A DNA stretch of 64,000 nucleotides, taken from the NCBI GenBank assembly GCA_018806985.1, contig JADANN010000010.1, positions 1 through 64,000 on the forward strand. The letters run 5' to 3'. The translations under genes and the position numbers were made by a program. The stretch is from Angiostrongylus vasorum. Lineage: Eukaryota > Nematoda > Chromadorea > Rhabditida > Metastrongylidae. The notes under the pieces were generated by a model. The model saw nothing but the letters and a program-made list of their open reading frames with translations, was not told the DNA's origin and did no database searches. Positions 21,541-31,959 of the stretch are shown piece by piece (the first letter of the stretch is position 1; every line of letters starts with the position of its first letter).

Positions 21541-21720
21541 CATCATTGTGGTTGTAATTCACATAATAACCAGCAGTGAATAATAGGAGGTAGTAGAAGA
21601 GTTAAAGATTATGATTCTGACTGCAGCCTCAACATAGGTGGGGCTCGTTGTCGACCTGTGCTTCCCAGATTAGTCCCGCTGACGGGTGATTGCTGATGGC
21701 ACCGTTAGGGTAAAACAATG
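21538..21720 (+). mobile_element. Family A 3' end joined to a second family A 5' part
   Basis: The block CATCATTGTGGTTGTAATTC and the tail come first, then GACTGCAGCCTCAACATAGG and CCGCTGACGGGTGATTGCTGATGGCAC, so 3' and 5' parts are in head-to-tail order. This is a tandem join, unlike the inverted joins elsewhere. Confidence 0.6.
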
Positions 21721-22574
21721 CCTTAGATAAAAGTGCATTTTAAAGAAGGAAAAATGGAGTCTACATTGTTGGGAAGGATCTGGATAGTCCTTGTCTTCAT
21801 GAATACATACACGATAAGGTTCTAAGCACTCCAGGCTGCTCTTTTCCTCCTGTGTAAATTTGCATCAAAATCACTCACCATGTCGACTTCCCTACTCTGA
21901 TATACACACAGCGAGAGCGCTAGAGCACACTCGCTTTTTAACCAGCACTGACTAATATTTCATTTTCCTTGAGTGGTTTCTACATTTCTAAAGCATACAC
22001 TAAAACGGATCAAACAAAGGGATCAAGGGAACGAATGCGGTGCCAGATGTTTTCCATCCTCTTCATTACACTTTCTATGCACTTGTAAACTATTCAAGCC
22101 ATCGTTTTCGTCTTGTTCCTAGATGTTCCTAAAATGCCTATTGCTGGTGTCCCTCATAGGTAGAGGAAACAAATTACCTGGATCAAAACGCAACAATAGA
22201 TCGCTGTCGGAAAAAGCATCGACCAAACGCAGCCATCAGTGACCCGGTATCCTGAATGCCGTGAGCTCTCCTTGTAGAAGTTTACGCCATCTCTTTGACG
22301 CGTTAAATTTAGATCAGAAAGAAGCACGTACTAGTCCATGACCGTCTTTTCTTGAACGGCAATCACTGAAGCCTTCGTGTGGATCCTCCACTTTGATCCG
22401 CAACATTCACGCCAAACACGTAATGAGGATTCGAAAATATAACCGTAATTCGCCGCACAATTCATACTCACATCGTTTAAGAAAGGACTCTACAACCTAC
22501 CACATCGTGAACTTATAAGAAGACCGAGCTACTTGTGAGTGGGTGCTATACGAACTCGTCGCAATGCTCGTTAC

Positions 22575-23509
22575 CTCCGACTTTCGGTGCAACACACCTA
22601 ACTCAACAAGCAGATCCTGTGCGCTAATGCTTCGCAGACCAGTCGTGTCATCAATGTAACACAACCACACATTGCTGTAGTCACACTGCTGAATACAAAA
22701 AAAAGAAGTAGGTGAATGGAAGAAGGTGGCTGATGACTGTGCCAGCACCTTTTTATTACAGCTATCAAAGAAAAAACGCTCAATCTGATGTCCTTGACAA
22801 AAAGATAAGGCGTTTGCAGCTACGCCTACATATGATCAGTGCCAACAAGTTTGATAGAGCACATCCAACCATGGGATAACATAAAGGGTGAGGTGGAACG
22901 ATTTTCAAGCTTAACCCACCTGAACAAGGATCCACCACCGTCCTTCTACCAACCTATTCGCATGGCAGCAAATCTCCTTCTGGACCACAAAGGCGATGAT
23001 TGCCCGGTGGTGGTGACGAGCTAGGGCAGACGACCTCGGAACCACAATGGCTGAACCAGCAAAACTCCGGAAAGATGGAAACTGTACTGGACAACCAGTA
23101 AAGGTGGTCAATCCAAGTGTCCAAGTAAGTAAGTATAGACAAATTCACATCTGTGTTGAAATTTGGGTGAGCGACACATCACCTTTAGATTGTCACAAGA
23201 CTGGTCTTCATAATGACCGACGGCGTTTAAAGAAATACGAGATCTCAAGCGATGATTACCGAATAGTAATCAAGTTTGTGTGGAATTAAAGAAAAAGCTG
23301 TAAATAACTGCTGCAAGGAAAACAAGTTTTCTGAAATCTCAGCAACTTCGGACATGACATCACCATTGAGTGATTGACAAAGTAAGCACAGATTCGGTGG
23401 AAAAGAATTACACCCAACGTTTCTCTGAATTAACACCGAATGCATTCTAATGCAAGCAAAGGAAAGTTACACTAACAAATGGAAGATTAATAACACTCAC
23501 CTGTGACAT
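22575..23509 (-). CDS. Unidentified multi-exon gene, first three exons
   Basis: Exon 1 (23501-23509) encodes MSQ and ends CAG|GTGAGT. Exon 2 (23260-23424, 55 codons) has acceptor TTAATTCAG and donor TCG|GTAATC. Exon 3 (22575-22688, 38 codons) has acceptor GTATTCAG and donor GAG|GTAACG. All are phase 0, giving 96 residues before the gene continues at lower coordinates. The sequence includes NLCLLCQSLNG and QCDYSNVWLCYIDD, so there are a CxxC pair and further cysteines, with helical stretches between. A small zinc-binding N-terminal domain is possible, but I do not recognise the family. Family D lies in intron 2. Later exons were not placed. Confidence 0.6.
22922..23135 (+). mobile_element. Family D repeat, 3' half
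   Basis: Covers the second half of the family, from GGATCCACCACCGTCC to CAATCCAAGTGTCCAAGTAAGTAAGTA, in an intron of the 22575-23509 gene and opposite to its strand. Confidence 0.7.
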
Positions 23510-23809
23510 GGTAATAAACTGCTACCGTAGATGAGGAACGTAAACACGGCGACGCTGCTCTCCAGGAGAAGAGAAATTTTGTTCAACGATGGCACAGTTC
23601 ATTTTTCACTTCCGCCGCAGCAGCTACACTATAGAACTTAATCAATAGGTAATAATCATCGTGCAGAAGCACAACTGAAAACCCTATGGATGACAGGGCC
23701 ATGGATTCGACTCCAATAGTGGTATCAAAAGGTAATTGAATGCATATATACAGTTATGTGCTAGAGTCTACCGACGTACTAAGTCTTTGTTGTTACGATA
23801 AAAACAAAA

Positions 23810-23920
23810 GTTTGGTACCAGTATATGTAGGGTTGGAGGGTTTAGTACACGAGGGGCAGAGGATAAACGCCATATGTCTTGCATAGCACCTCCAACCACT
23901 GTGCTACACAGGTCCCCCTA
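23810..23920 (-). mobile_element. tRNA-derived SINE, family B, head only
   Basis: Retains TTGGTACCAGTAT and the inverted head CACCTCCAACCACTGTGCTACAC-like sequence, with the middle diverged. It lies just before an opposite-strand B copy at 23992. Confidence 0.5.
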
Positions 23921-23991
23921 GAAGACCTTTAGCAAAGATAATCTTGTTCATGAATGAAAGCTTTGACATTTTCCCCAATAACAGTAAAATA

Positions 23992-24222
23992 CAGGCACGC
24001 GCGTGGAGCAGTGGAGGCGCCCTGCAACACACACATGGAATCGATCCTCGCGGCCATGGCCCACCAGGCTTTCCATTCCTCCGAGGTCGGCAGATTGGCA
24101 CTAAATTTCTCTGGGAGGATAGCAGCAGTGGCTCGATGCATCGATAGCCCACCGCTAGTCATTGCAAAGTCCAGATATGCATTCAGTCACCTCTAAACGA
24201 TGCTTAATGAGGTGGAATGAAT
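23992..24222 (+). mobile_element. tRNA-derived SINE, family B
   Basis: In plus orientation it starts GCACGCGCGTGGAGCAGTGG (A box TGGAGCAGTGG), then B box GGAATCGATCC, then the shared module and body to AACGATGCTTAATGAGG. The last 60 bases and tail are missing. Confidence 0.75.
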
Positions 24223-25039
24223 AATAATTATTTTAACAGTAAAATATGCTTGCGAAAAAAAAGATCTACAAAACGCGAAAAGGAAGTGATATGTTTCTAT
24301 CATGAAAGAGAAATGCTGAGTAAAAAGAAATGATTGGATGAGAAAGGAATAAAAAGTTCTGGAACGGGCACTGAATTCCTTTACCGAGACGGAAATAGGT
24401 CAATGAAGAAAAAAATAGTCCACGACATAGTTATATATGCCGGGTTTTTTTTCAAAAGATGAACACAACGTCAGACTGAATGAAACATCAAGTGAAATCC
24501 TGCCGGTAATTGCAAGAAAAAAATGAGAAGAAAAATGGTTTGTAGGATGAAAGAACTTAGATCGAGTAGTCAATGGCTACAAAAGACAACAGAAATCGTA
24601 TGTCCTTGTTTCTCGGATAAATATCGACACACGATACAATTTTGGACGTCAGTGATATCCGTTGGACCTAACTACGGACAAAGAGGAAACCTCACCTTGG
24701 AGACATGGTTCAGCACTCTGGAAGAACAACGGGCTGCCCGTTTTAATATGTACGTACGCTGTAAGTTTTGGACCGCCTATCTTGAGTTCAACGCGCACCT
24801 CTTGTGAACTCCGACGACACTCCGTCCCATGGGCCATCCATGCGATGCTGACCGCGGTCATCAAATGGTTATACCTTTGGTACTGTAACAACTATTAAGT
24901 GCATAGGGTTGATCAAACTGCTTCTCCTTCGGTATTTCCTCGTAGGCACATCACTTTTTGGTCAAAAAACGCATTCACGACCCTTTATAGTGAAAGGATG
25001 AATTGCCGAACGCACATTTTATACTGAGGTTGGCCTGGC

Positions 25040-25800
25040 CTATGGATAGGTATTCTCAATTATACGTGCAAAAACCGTTTCGAACGGTGGAATGGAATCG
25101 GTGGATATCGAGAACATGAAAAAGACATGGAAGTACACTCCGGCTATCATGCGAAACCGAGTGGAAACTGTCGCGCACTGTGAACTTGGAATTCCGAAAT
25201 TTGAAGAAAATTTCGGATTTGAAGTTGATTGAAGTGAAAAAAAATTGACAAAATTTCGCTCGAAAATCCAAATCTGGAGAGTGAGTTCTTCAGTACTAAT
25301 GATAAAGCTCTCGGCGTTGATCAACCCTGAGGGATGCGCCATGCATTCGACCTCACCAAGCATAGTTGGAGGTGAGTGATTAGATGCATATTTGGTCTTT
25401 ATAATGACTCACGGTAGCCTACCGATGTATCGAGCCACTGCTGCTATCCCCCCAGGCAAGCTTGGTACCAATTTACCCACCCCGGAAGGATGGAAGGCTT
25501 GGTGGGCCATGGGCAAGAGGATAGATTTTAAGCGTGTGTCGCATTGGGGCCTACAACCAGTGGGCCACACGCGCCCCATTACTAATGATATTAAACTATA
25601 ATTGCCATTTCTTGAGAAACAAAGCATGATCTTTGAATGATCGTAGTGGACGAGATATGAGGCAGAGTGGATAGCATGCATTGGCATATCCCCCTATCTG
25701 CATTGGATTAAAAAGACAAAGAAATAGACTTCAGCTATCACACGAAACCAAGTGGAAACTGTCCTTCACTGGGAACTTGGAGTTCACCGTTGGTCCACCT
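25040..25800. repeat. Short diverged direct repeat flanking a SINE
   Basis: About 70 bases at 25130-25200 and at 25728-25795 resemble each other (CGAAACCNAGTGGAAACTGTC followed by NCACTGNGAACTTGGA). A family B SINE (25301-25575) lies between them. The repeat is too long and diverged for a target-site duplication, and its origin is unknown. Confidence 0.5.
25301..25575 (-). mobile_element. tRNA-derived SINE, family B
   Basis: One of the better-preserved copies: tail complement ATAAAGCTCTCGGCGTTGATC, module CACCCCGGAAGGATGGAAGG and inverted head ending GGCCACACGCGCCCC. Confidence 0.8.
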
Positions 25801-26479
25801 CTACTGTGTTCTTTGGAAATCGGGGGAAGGACGCAAATATTAACAGAAACTATTGAGAGTTACAAAACACGGTATTGGAGAGGTATTACTAGAGGTAGCC
25901 AGCAAAGCACAGATGGAAGAACGAATCCGAAGTTCGGACCTACGTCGATGACCGAGGAAATAAGGGGTGCTGCTGATATCGAATATCACCTGGGTTGGAA
26001 ACATGGTGTGTGTTAACGGTAACTGCCCGACAACAGCCATAAAAGAGTGGTATTCACAGGATTTCGCAAGAAAAAGAGGTGAACCACTAACTAACTATAA
26101 AGGTCAGGGTTCTTCGTTAGCATCCTAAGCCACTGAAATTACGACGGCGAATGACGGAGACTCTTTTAGCCCTTACGAGAATCAGTCAACGATCAGCAGA
26201 AAAGCAAGCAGTACAAGTATTATAAGTAACGTCCCGTTATAATTCAAGATTTCCTCATCTTGTTCGCTGGTGAACGGCCGCATCGTTTGATGCTGCGAGT
26301 CACAGAACTAAGTCAAAGACGTACACATTCCACTCCTTGCCTGAACGGGGGGTGCTGAACTGCGATGTTGAGCTGGGGGGCTTCCCCATCTTTCACCTGA
26401 GCGTAAAGAGAAGATAGATATCGTCAATTATTACTTACTGAGCTGCGCAAATTATAAAACGAATTAAGTGCGACATATC

Positions 26480-27866
26480 AAGAAAAGAAGCGCTGTCACT
26501 TAGACAAAGGATCATCTTAGCTAGACAGTCAATACACTTTCTCCGCCCTGTGTCTAAAACACCGAGTCGTGCCGAACTTCATCAAACGAAGACGACTACA
26601 CGATGTATGCGGACTACCAGAGGACAGTCACCGCGTACTGGACATCGAATTGCTAATACTACGCACCTGTCTACGAAGCCGGCAAAAACGAGATGTTCGC
26701 CAAGTGGAAGAAGTGCGCGACGAAGGAAAAATTTTGTGCTCAGTATTTGGAGGACCGCCTCTGGAGGAGAATAGTGGGTGGGTCAGTGTTGATATGCAAC
26801 TCTATTAGGTCTAATGCTAAAGTAACTTTGCGGAGAAAATTCGAAGACCTTTTGAGTAAATAGCATAACACGGCCTCAAGAGCGCACAGAAATACCGCTA
26901 ACGAACATCAAACAGGTCACAGTAGGAAAAATAATGTGCAAGAAAATCCAAGGCTAACCGTGTTAGGAGGCATGACTCTCGATGACGGTGCGCGCTCGTT
27001 ATTAGAATTGGGACCGAGTTTCTCAACATCTGAACCCATTTCTAAGATAACCTTGCGTAAGGTCGCATGCAATTTACAAGAACTTCAAGATAGACTCCGC
27101 AAAAAAGCTAGAGATGAAGCGCAAAATAGGCGCGAACAAAAAGTGGGGGCCTTACCAATAGCACCATTTCCTCAGTCGTTCTTTAGACAACAAGAGCCCA
27201 ATAATGAAGTTGATGTTAAATTTCGGATGTTTACGAATGAAACTTTCAAAGTCCCTTAATCATTATCGCGCGAAAAGATACAGCTCAAACCTCACTGCAG
27301 CGCAAAAACGTGGTATGCGAGAGGGTACGAGAGCTGATAAGGTTGAAAAACATAAGACTATCCGTTAGTGATAAGGGTGGAGAGTTTGTCGCAATTCCCC
27401 CATCTGTTAGATGTTGAAATAACGAAAAAAGCATCTTGAAGATGCTTCGCTTTATCGCCCATCATCTGAGAAGGAGTTTCAAAAGTAAATACCGAAAATT
27501 GAACCACGAATGGGCCAAAATGGCAAAGGCTGCTGATTTAAAACCATCAGTTATCTCTCAACTAAAAGTTGAGTTACCAACATGTCCCGTCTTGTACTTG
27601 CTTATAAAAACTCATAAGTTAGTATCCAGCGATGATATTGTGTCTGCCGATCCATCGTTGTTTAAGGTTAGACCAATCATTAGCTGTGTAGACGGGCCAA
27701 CGGATAGGATAACATGGTTTTTTAACCTTAATATTTAACCAGTTGTTGAAACACATTCTAGCCCACCTTACGAATACCCAGATGTTTCTGGATCGTCTAC
27801 GTACTGCGCAGCCCAGCAGAGCGTGCGTGATAGAGTCCTTCGACGTTACCGTCCCTTTGTACAAAC
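26480..27866 (+). pseudogene. PLE N-terminal region and start of RT, degenerate
   Basis: Coding pieces alternate between frames: ARQSIHFLRPVSKTPS, then NFIKRRRLHDVCGLPEDSH in the next frame, then an open piece at 26936-27259 ended by TAA, a further piece ended by TAG near 27366, then 27436-27738 with the first RT motifs. A frame change at about 27850 leads into the intact frame at 27867. At least five lesions are present, so this copy cannot make a full RT without repair. Confidence 0.8.
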
Positions 27867-29057
27867 GTGTCGAATGTCTCCGCAATGCAAGCCATATTCG
27901 AACTCCTGATGCGACACGAAGGAGAAATAAACATGTCTGGCTTCAAGATAGAGCAGTTGATGGCACTCTTAAAAGAATGCTTGAGCTGCTCAATCTTCAG
28001 ATGGTCCGGAAAGTACTACGCTCAAATAAGAGGGTTGGCAATGAGACAACGACTGGCACCAAGCCTGGCCATTGCGTTTATGTCTAAGATGGAAGCACCG
28101 GTGATCGATCTCGGGCCGCTACTCTACTGTAGATATATAGATGACTGTTTTGTCCTTTGCTCATCACAAGAGGAAATGGACAAATGTTTCGAGTTGTTGA
28201 ATGAACAGATCAAGTTCACCCGAGAGAAACCGAAAGAAAACTGGCTTCGATTCCTGAACGATACATTACGAAGTGGTACCGAAAGCCAAGTAATAAAAAA
28301 CATCTTGGTTCATTACCTCTCTTCTCACCACTCTCACACGAAAAGCGCGCTGGTAAGAAACATGTTTCGAACAGCAACCAACGTGTGCACGGGAAGAGAG
28401 CAGAGAGAGGAGTCCCGGAACTTGGCGCGGCAAATAGCCATTTCTAATGGCTACGAAACTGTGGCTCGGGACAGGTGTAGAGGAAATCCTAGGCCTCCAA
28501 ACGACAACTCTAGCGATAAAATGGTCCCGTTTATCCTACCCTTCATCTCAAATAATGTAAGTGCAGCTATAAAACGCTGCTTAAGAAGGGCGGGTCTAGA
28601 GAATTCGGTAAACGTAGTTGAAATGCCACCGAGTAATCTTAGGCGCCAACTAGTTCGTAGCCGCCTATATGACCGTCTGTGTGAAACGCAAAATTGCATA
28701 GTTTGCCCTAATGGTAGAGACGGTGATTGCATGAGCTCGGGTACAGTTTATCTGATCTCCTATAAGAAAAGCGGAGACGAATACATTGGCGAAACGGGCA
28801 GACCCCTCTGTGTCCGCATAAAAGAACACCTAGTCGGCAAACGTAAACCAAATACCCCACTAGGCACGCATGGGACCCAGAGACATAGCGGGGAGGACTT
28901 TGAAGTACGTGTCACCATCCTCGCGCAGGAATCGAGAACACAAGCGCGCAAAACTCTCGAGGCGTTCTGGATCAATTCCAGAAATCCGAAAAATGAACCG
29001 CAGGGAAGAATGCCTCATTATCACGCGTTTGGGCAGTATATAAGGCTGTTATTTTGA
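27867..29057 (+). CDS. PLE RT C-terminal part and GIY-YIG endonuclease, intact frame
   Basis: This 396-codon frame is uninterrupted. Residues 1-110 cover later RT motifs: RGLAMRQRLAPSLAIAFMSK, then YCRYIDDCFVL with the paired aspartates of the catalytic site. The region NGYETVARDRC leads to a Cys-rich stretch (CETQNCIVCPNGRDGDC) and then the GIY-YIG domain: SGTVYLISYK, YIGETGRPLCVRIKEH and the catalytic-type Glu in TLEAFWINSRNP. The usual GQ in the RT motif reads RQ here, which may impair RT. No ATG lies at the left edge; translation upstream is lost through a frameshift. It is the only long intact coding frame in the window. Confidence 0.88.
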   Translation: MSNVSAMQAIFELLMRHEGEINMSGFKIEQLMALLKECLSCSIFRWSGKYYAQIRGLAMRQRLAPSLAIAFMSKMEAPVIDLGPLLYCRYIDDCFVLCSSQEEMDKCFELLNEQIKFTREKPKENWLRFLNDTLRSGTESQVIKNILVHYLSSHHSHTKSALVRNMFRTATNVCTGREQREESRNLARQIAISNGYETVARDRCRGNPRPPNDNSSDKMVPFILPFISNNVSAAIKRCLRRAGLENSVNVVEMPPSNLRRQLVRSRLYDRLCETQNCIVCPNGRDGDCMSSGTVYLISYKKSGDEYIGETGRPLCVRIKEHLVGKRKPNTPLGTHGTQRHSGEDFEVRVTILAQESRTQARKTLEAFWINSRNPKNEPQGRMPHYHAFGQYIRLLF

Positions 29058-29250
29058 TGGGAGGGGCATATTACGCTTCCATGTGAACTCTGTGCGGTTG
29101 GTCTCCACGGGACATACTCAGTGGAAGCCTCATAGAAAGCGGTGAGTGTGCAGAGCTGTGTTCAATGTGATTGAAATCTTGGTTCAGCGTTTTCTCTGTT
29201 TGCTTATGGAGGTGTTTGGCTGAATAGATTGCTGTCATCTTGACCTTTCC

Positions 29251-29288
29251 AGGCTCTGAGGAAGGCGAAATCCGCCGAAACGTCAGCT
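29251..29288 (+). ncRNA. Hammerhead-like ribozyme motif at the PLE 3' end
   Basis: The order is AGGCT, CTGAGGA, A, GGCG-AAATC-CGCC, GAAACGTC, AGCTT. The conserved CTGANGA and GAAA cores, a four-pair helix II and helix I (GGCT with AGC) are all present. Cleavage would be expected after the C at 29284. Known PLE hammerheads have the same minimal helix III. One extra A before helix II is common to every copy here. Confidence 0.6.
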
Positions 29289-29413
29289 TGTTCGTGAATA
29301 AAGAATAAAAATAACACCTCGTGTTTGCTCAACAAGAATACGAAGAATATCAAGAAGAGTCAGCGAAAACGAACGCACGGAAGGAAAATCATTTACAGGA
29401 AGTCGAGATAACA

Positions 29414-29803
29414 ATGGGAACTATCCGCATGGATGTTTATACCCACAGTACTTATCTTCCATGGACATTCCCTTTCTCAGAAGAAAGGAAATTCCAGTTA
29501 TACATAGGAGTTCCCAATCGATCACATCCGCAAAAAAACGATGCTGCTTCATTCTTCACACATCCAAAGTTCCACAGTTCTGCATTGGATCTGATCGTCG
29601 TCTTCCACAAGCAAGCACTCAGTTTAGCCGCATGATGGAAAGAACCCTTCCCATCATCCATTAGTAAAGCCGACAATAACCAACCATCGTGGCATGGCAC
29701 AGCAATGGAGTTTGTGCATAATGGAAAGATACTCGCACGTGTCTGGTGGATAGGGCATGGCGAGAAACCTTTGCCAAAATTCGAGAGGTTCCACTCCACA
29801 TAG
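29414..29803 (+). pseudogene. Unidentified coding frame with one in-frame TGA
   Basis: Starts at ATG 29414 (MGTIRMDVYTHSTYLPWTFP), reaches TGA at 29633 after 73 codons, and continues open in the same frame for 55 more codons (SKADNNQPSWHGTAMEFVHN, ARVWWIGHGEKPLPKFERF) to TAG at 29801. AATAAA follows at 29920. It begins just after the PLE 3' end. The second part looks strongly protein-like. The TGA may be a mutation, be removed by an unrecognised intron, or be recoded. No family was recognised. The opposite strand is also open over much of this stretch. Confidence 0.45.
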
Positions 29804-29919
29804 TACGGTTGTAAATATGGCCGACTTGATTATTTCAAGAAAAGGGAAGGAAACCCTCATGAATTAATCATGTTTGGTTGCCCACTCATTGCAACAGATT
29901 GTCATCATGTTGTCAATGG

Positions 29920-29925
29920 AATAAA
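29920..29925 (+). promoter_or_regulatory. Poly(A) signal AATAAA
   Basis: AATAAA lies 117 bases after the TAG of the 29414-29803 frame, suitable as its polyadenylation signal. Confidence 0.45.
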
Positions 29926-30499
29926 ATGAATTCTGTTCCTATTCCTAAATTTTCTTGAAGAATGGGTTCCAGGCAAATCAGCACAAATCACCAACTATCG
30001 TTTATGATATATCATTAAGCTGGAAGATTCGCGACTCCTGGAGAACGCTCCAGAGAAGATTAACGAGGAATCTCAGATCAAGCTTCTTGTGACATTCTTC
30101 GAGTACTTGGCATCTCGTGCTTTTCGCAAAGTGCGACACATCTCCTTCAGTGATTTAGGTTACGCATAAGTGTTCTTACACGGTGAAAGGCTGCCATTGC
30201 ATGAGGTAACTAGCAATCCTAAAAGCTCTTTCTATTCTGTTAATGCATATATTCCTATCATTTCTGAGCTGACTTACCTATGTGAATTTAACTAATCGCT
30301 AGATTTGGTAATTAATGAGAAACAATATCAACGGGTTCTGGTTTTACTCTGTTTTCACGTGTAACTACGTTGTTTACTTTGTCTATGTACGTTAGATTTC
30401 TTTGATTTCACCTTACTATTTGTTCAGAGACCGTTATTAGGTTTCTACTTGACAAACTAATAATGACCAGTAGAAAGTGACTTCGAATTACATATGGTC

Positions 30500-30765
30500 G
30501 GAAATGATTGCTGCTCGTTACCACAGGTCTCTGCGGTTTGGAATGAGCGCGCTATTATCCTTTCCGTGGGCTAACGTGTTCACCACCACACCATTCGGGT
30601 CCTTCGTTTCACCTATGTCTCAGTTAGTTTTCTATCAATCAGTACCATCAGCAATCACCCATTAACACGAATGATCTGGGAAGCACAAATCGGCATTGAA
30701 CCCAGTTAAGGTGAGGGACTGTATTTGAAATCACAACAGACGAAACGAAGAACCCGCATGGTGTA
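30500..30765. mobile_element. Family A repeat, inverted form with short right arm
   Basis: The left arm (30500-30720) is reversed family A including CACCACACCATTCGGGTCC. The right arm is only GACGAAACGAAGAACCCGCA and a few bases. Both 3' end blocks are lost. Confidence 0.6.
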
Positions 30766-31199
30766 ACACTTTAGAAAATTCGGATTTCGTTAAAAATTTC
30801 CAAAAACTTTGGTTTTCAATAGAGTTAAAAATCCCAACATGACTTTAGGAAAAAATGTTTGGACCCTAAGAGCGATTTAATAACAAGGTTTCCTTCATCA
30901 TGAGTTTGCCAAGCTTTCCGATTGTCAGCTACATAATTTTCCGATGATTTACTATCGGTTATCGAAAAAGTCAGTGTCGATCACTATTTGGTAGTGAGAA
31001 AGAGATGTTTCCTTGTTCCAGGTAAGTTGTTATATTTATTAATATTAGAAATATTCAGTTACATGGGAAATAGATCTCTTCTAAAAACTTCGATGTGCGG
31101 AATGTTTTTAAGTATTATTTCTTTTTTTACAACGCTTTTTTCATTACATGAATTTTATTGCGGTGGTAGGTTTCCGAAAATCATCTTCATCGTCTTTAG

Positions 31200-31334
31200 G
31201 CTGCTGTGAGGACATACTATAACATGGTGTTTAACATGCAGCTTGAGGAGCTGAACGAAAATCAGCCGTCTAATCCGCTACAAAGTGTGACCATCCGCGA
31301 GTACGAGCCCTTTGTTATAGAACTGCCTGGCACC
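31200..31334 (+). CDS. Coding exon of an unidentified plus-strand gene
   Basis: The exon has acceptor CGTCTTTAG at 31199 and donor ACC|GTTTGT, is 135 bases long and stays open in one frame. The first in-frame ATG is at 31224 (MVFNMQLEELNENQPSNPLQ), followed by SVTIREYEPFVIELPGT. The acceptor could serve cis- or trans-splicing. Neighbouring exons were not placed; a possible upstream exon ends at CCAG|GTAAGT near 31020 but does not match in phase. Family unknown. Confidence 0.5.
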
Positions 31335-31959
31335 GTTTGTTCCCTCACATCAGACTTTGTTTTAATTCTAGTGTTCTTATCTAGATGTCCACTTAAATCG
31401 CATTCTTCGTAGGATTGTTATTAAGGTTGAAGGGCGTAAGTAGTGCAGTAGTTCGAGCTTCTTTACGTTAAACAAGTAAGGTTTGTTTCAATCCCCCGGC
31501 CTTTAACAAGGCAAGCCACTCAATCTTCCGGAATCTTTACGTAGCTATCGTGTTTTCGATGCGTACATTGGGGGCGCGAAAAATCGTTTGTTCAAAAAGC
31601 TTAGCACGTAGTCAAATGATCTCAAATTTCTTCGCTTCATCGCCAATGCTCTTGAAGGCTGCACCAGTCGTTTGTAAGACCCTATTTCACTTTCGTAGCA
31701 TTCATTCGTTGCGTTGCCTTTCCGCCCCTGGTACACGTGTCTGGGATATTTTGAGATATTTACAGAGAGAACACATTTGTATATGACGTTATAGATTGCG
31801 AATAAAAACTTATCTAGTGTTTACTACTTCTTTAGGAAACAAAACACTAACAAATATTTAAAAAATATTTAAAATAGGTACTCGACTCCTTGTATTTAAA
31901 TTATGAATGAGATAGGTAATTGAGCAAATGATATGTCACTGATATTCAGCGTACTATTT

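Larger units (their letters stand above)
26440..29334 (+). mobile_element. Penelope-like retroelement (PLE), longest copy
   Basis: PLEs are retroelements with a telomerase-like reverse transcriptase and usually a C-terminal GIY-YIG endonuclease. Here the order is: N-terminal PLE region (about 26480-26810, shifted between two frames), a segment with LGGMTLDDGARSLLELGP (from 26960), RT motifs with CPVLYLLIKTHK and KVRPIISCVDGPTDRI (27586-27715), the RT catalytic block YIDDC, the GIY-YIG domain, a 3' untranslated part, and a terminal block with a hammerhead-like motif. The N-terminal half is broken by stops and shifts. No matching upstream terminal repeat was recognised, so the copy is probably 5'-incomplete or decayed there. 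Confidence 0.88.

Noticed and set aside
25130..25795. Target-site duplication for the SINE at 25301
   Set aside because: The flanking repeat is about 70 bases, diverged, and lies some 100-200 bases from the SINE ends.
29452..29799. 115-codon minus-strand frame opposite 29414-29803
   Set aside because: It reads well in length, but the plus frame has the more protein-like sequence and a poly(A) signal. The antisense opening is likely a by-product.
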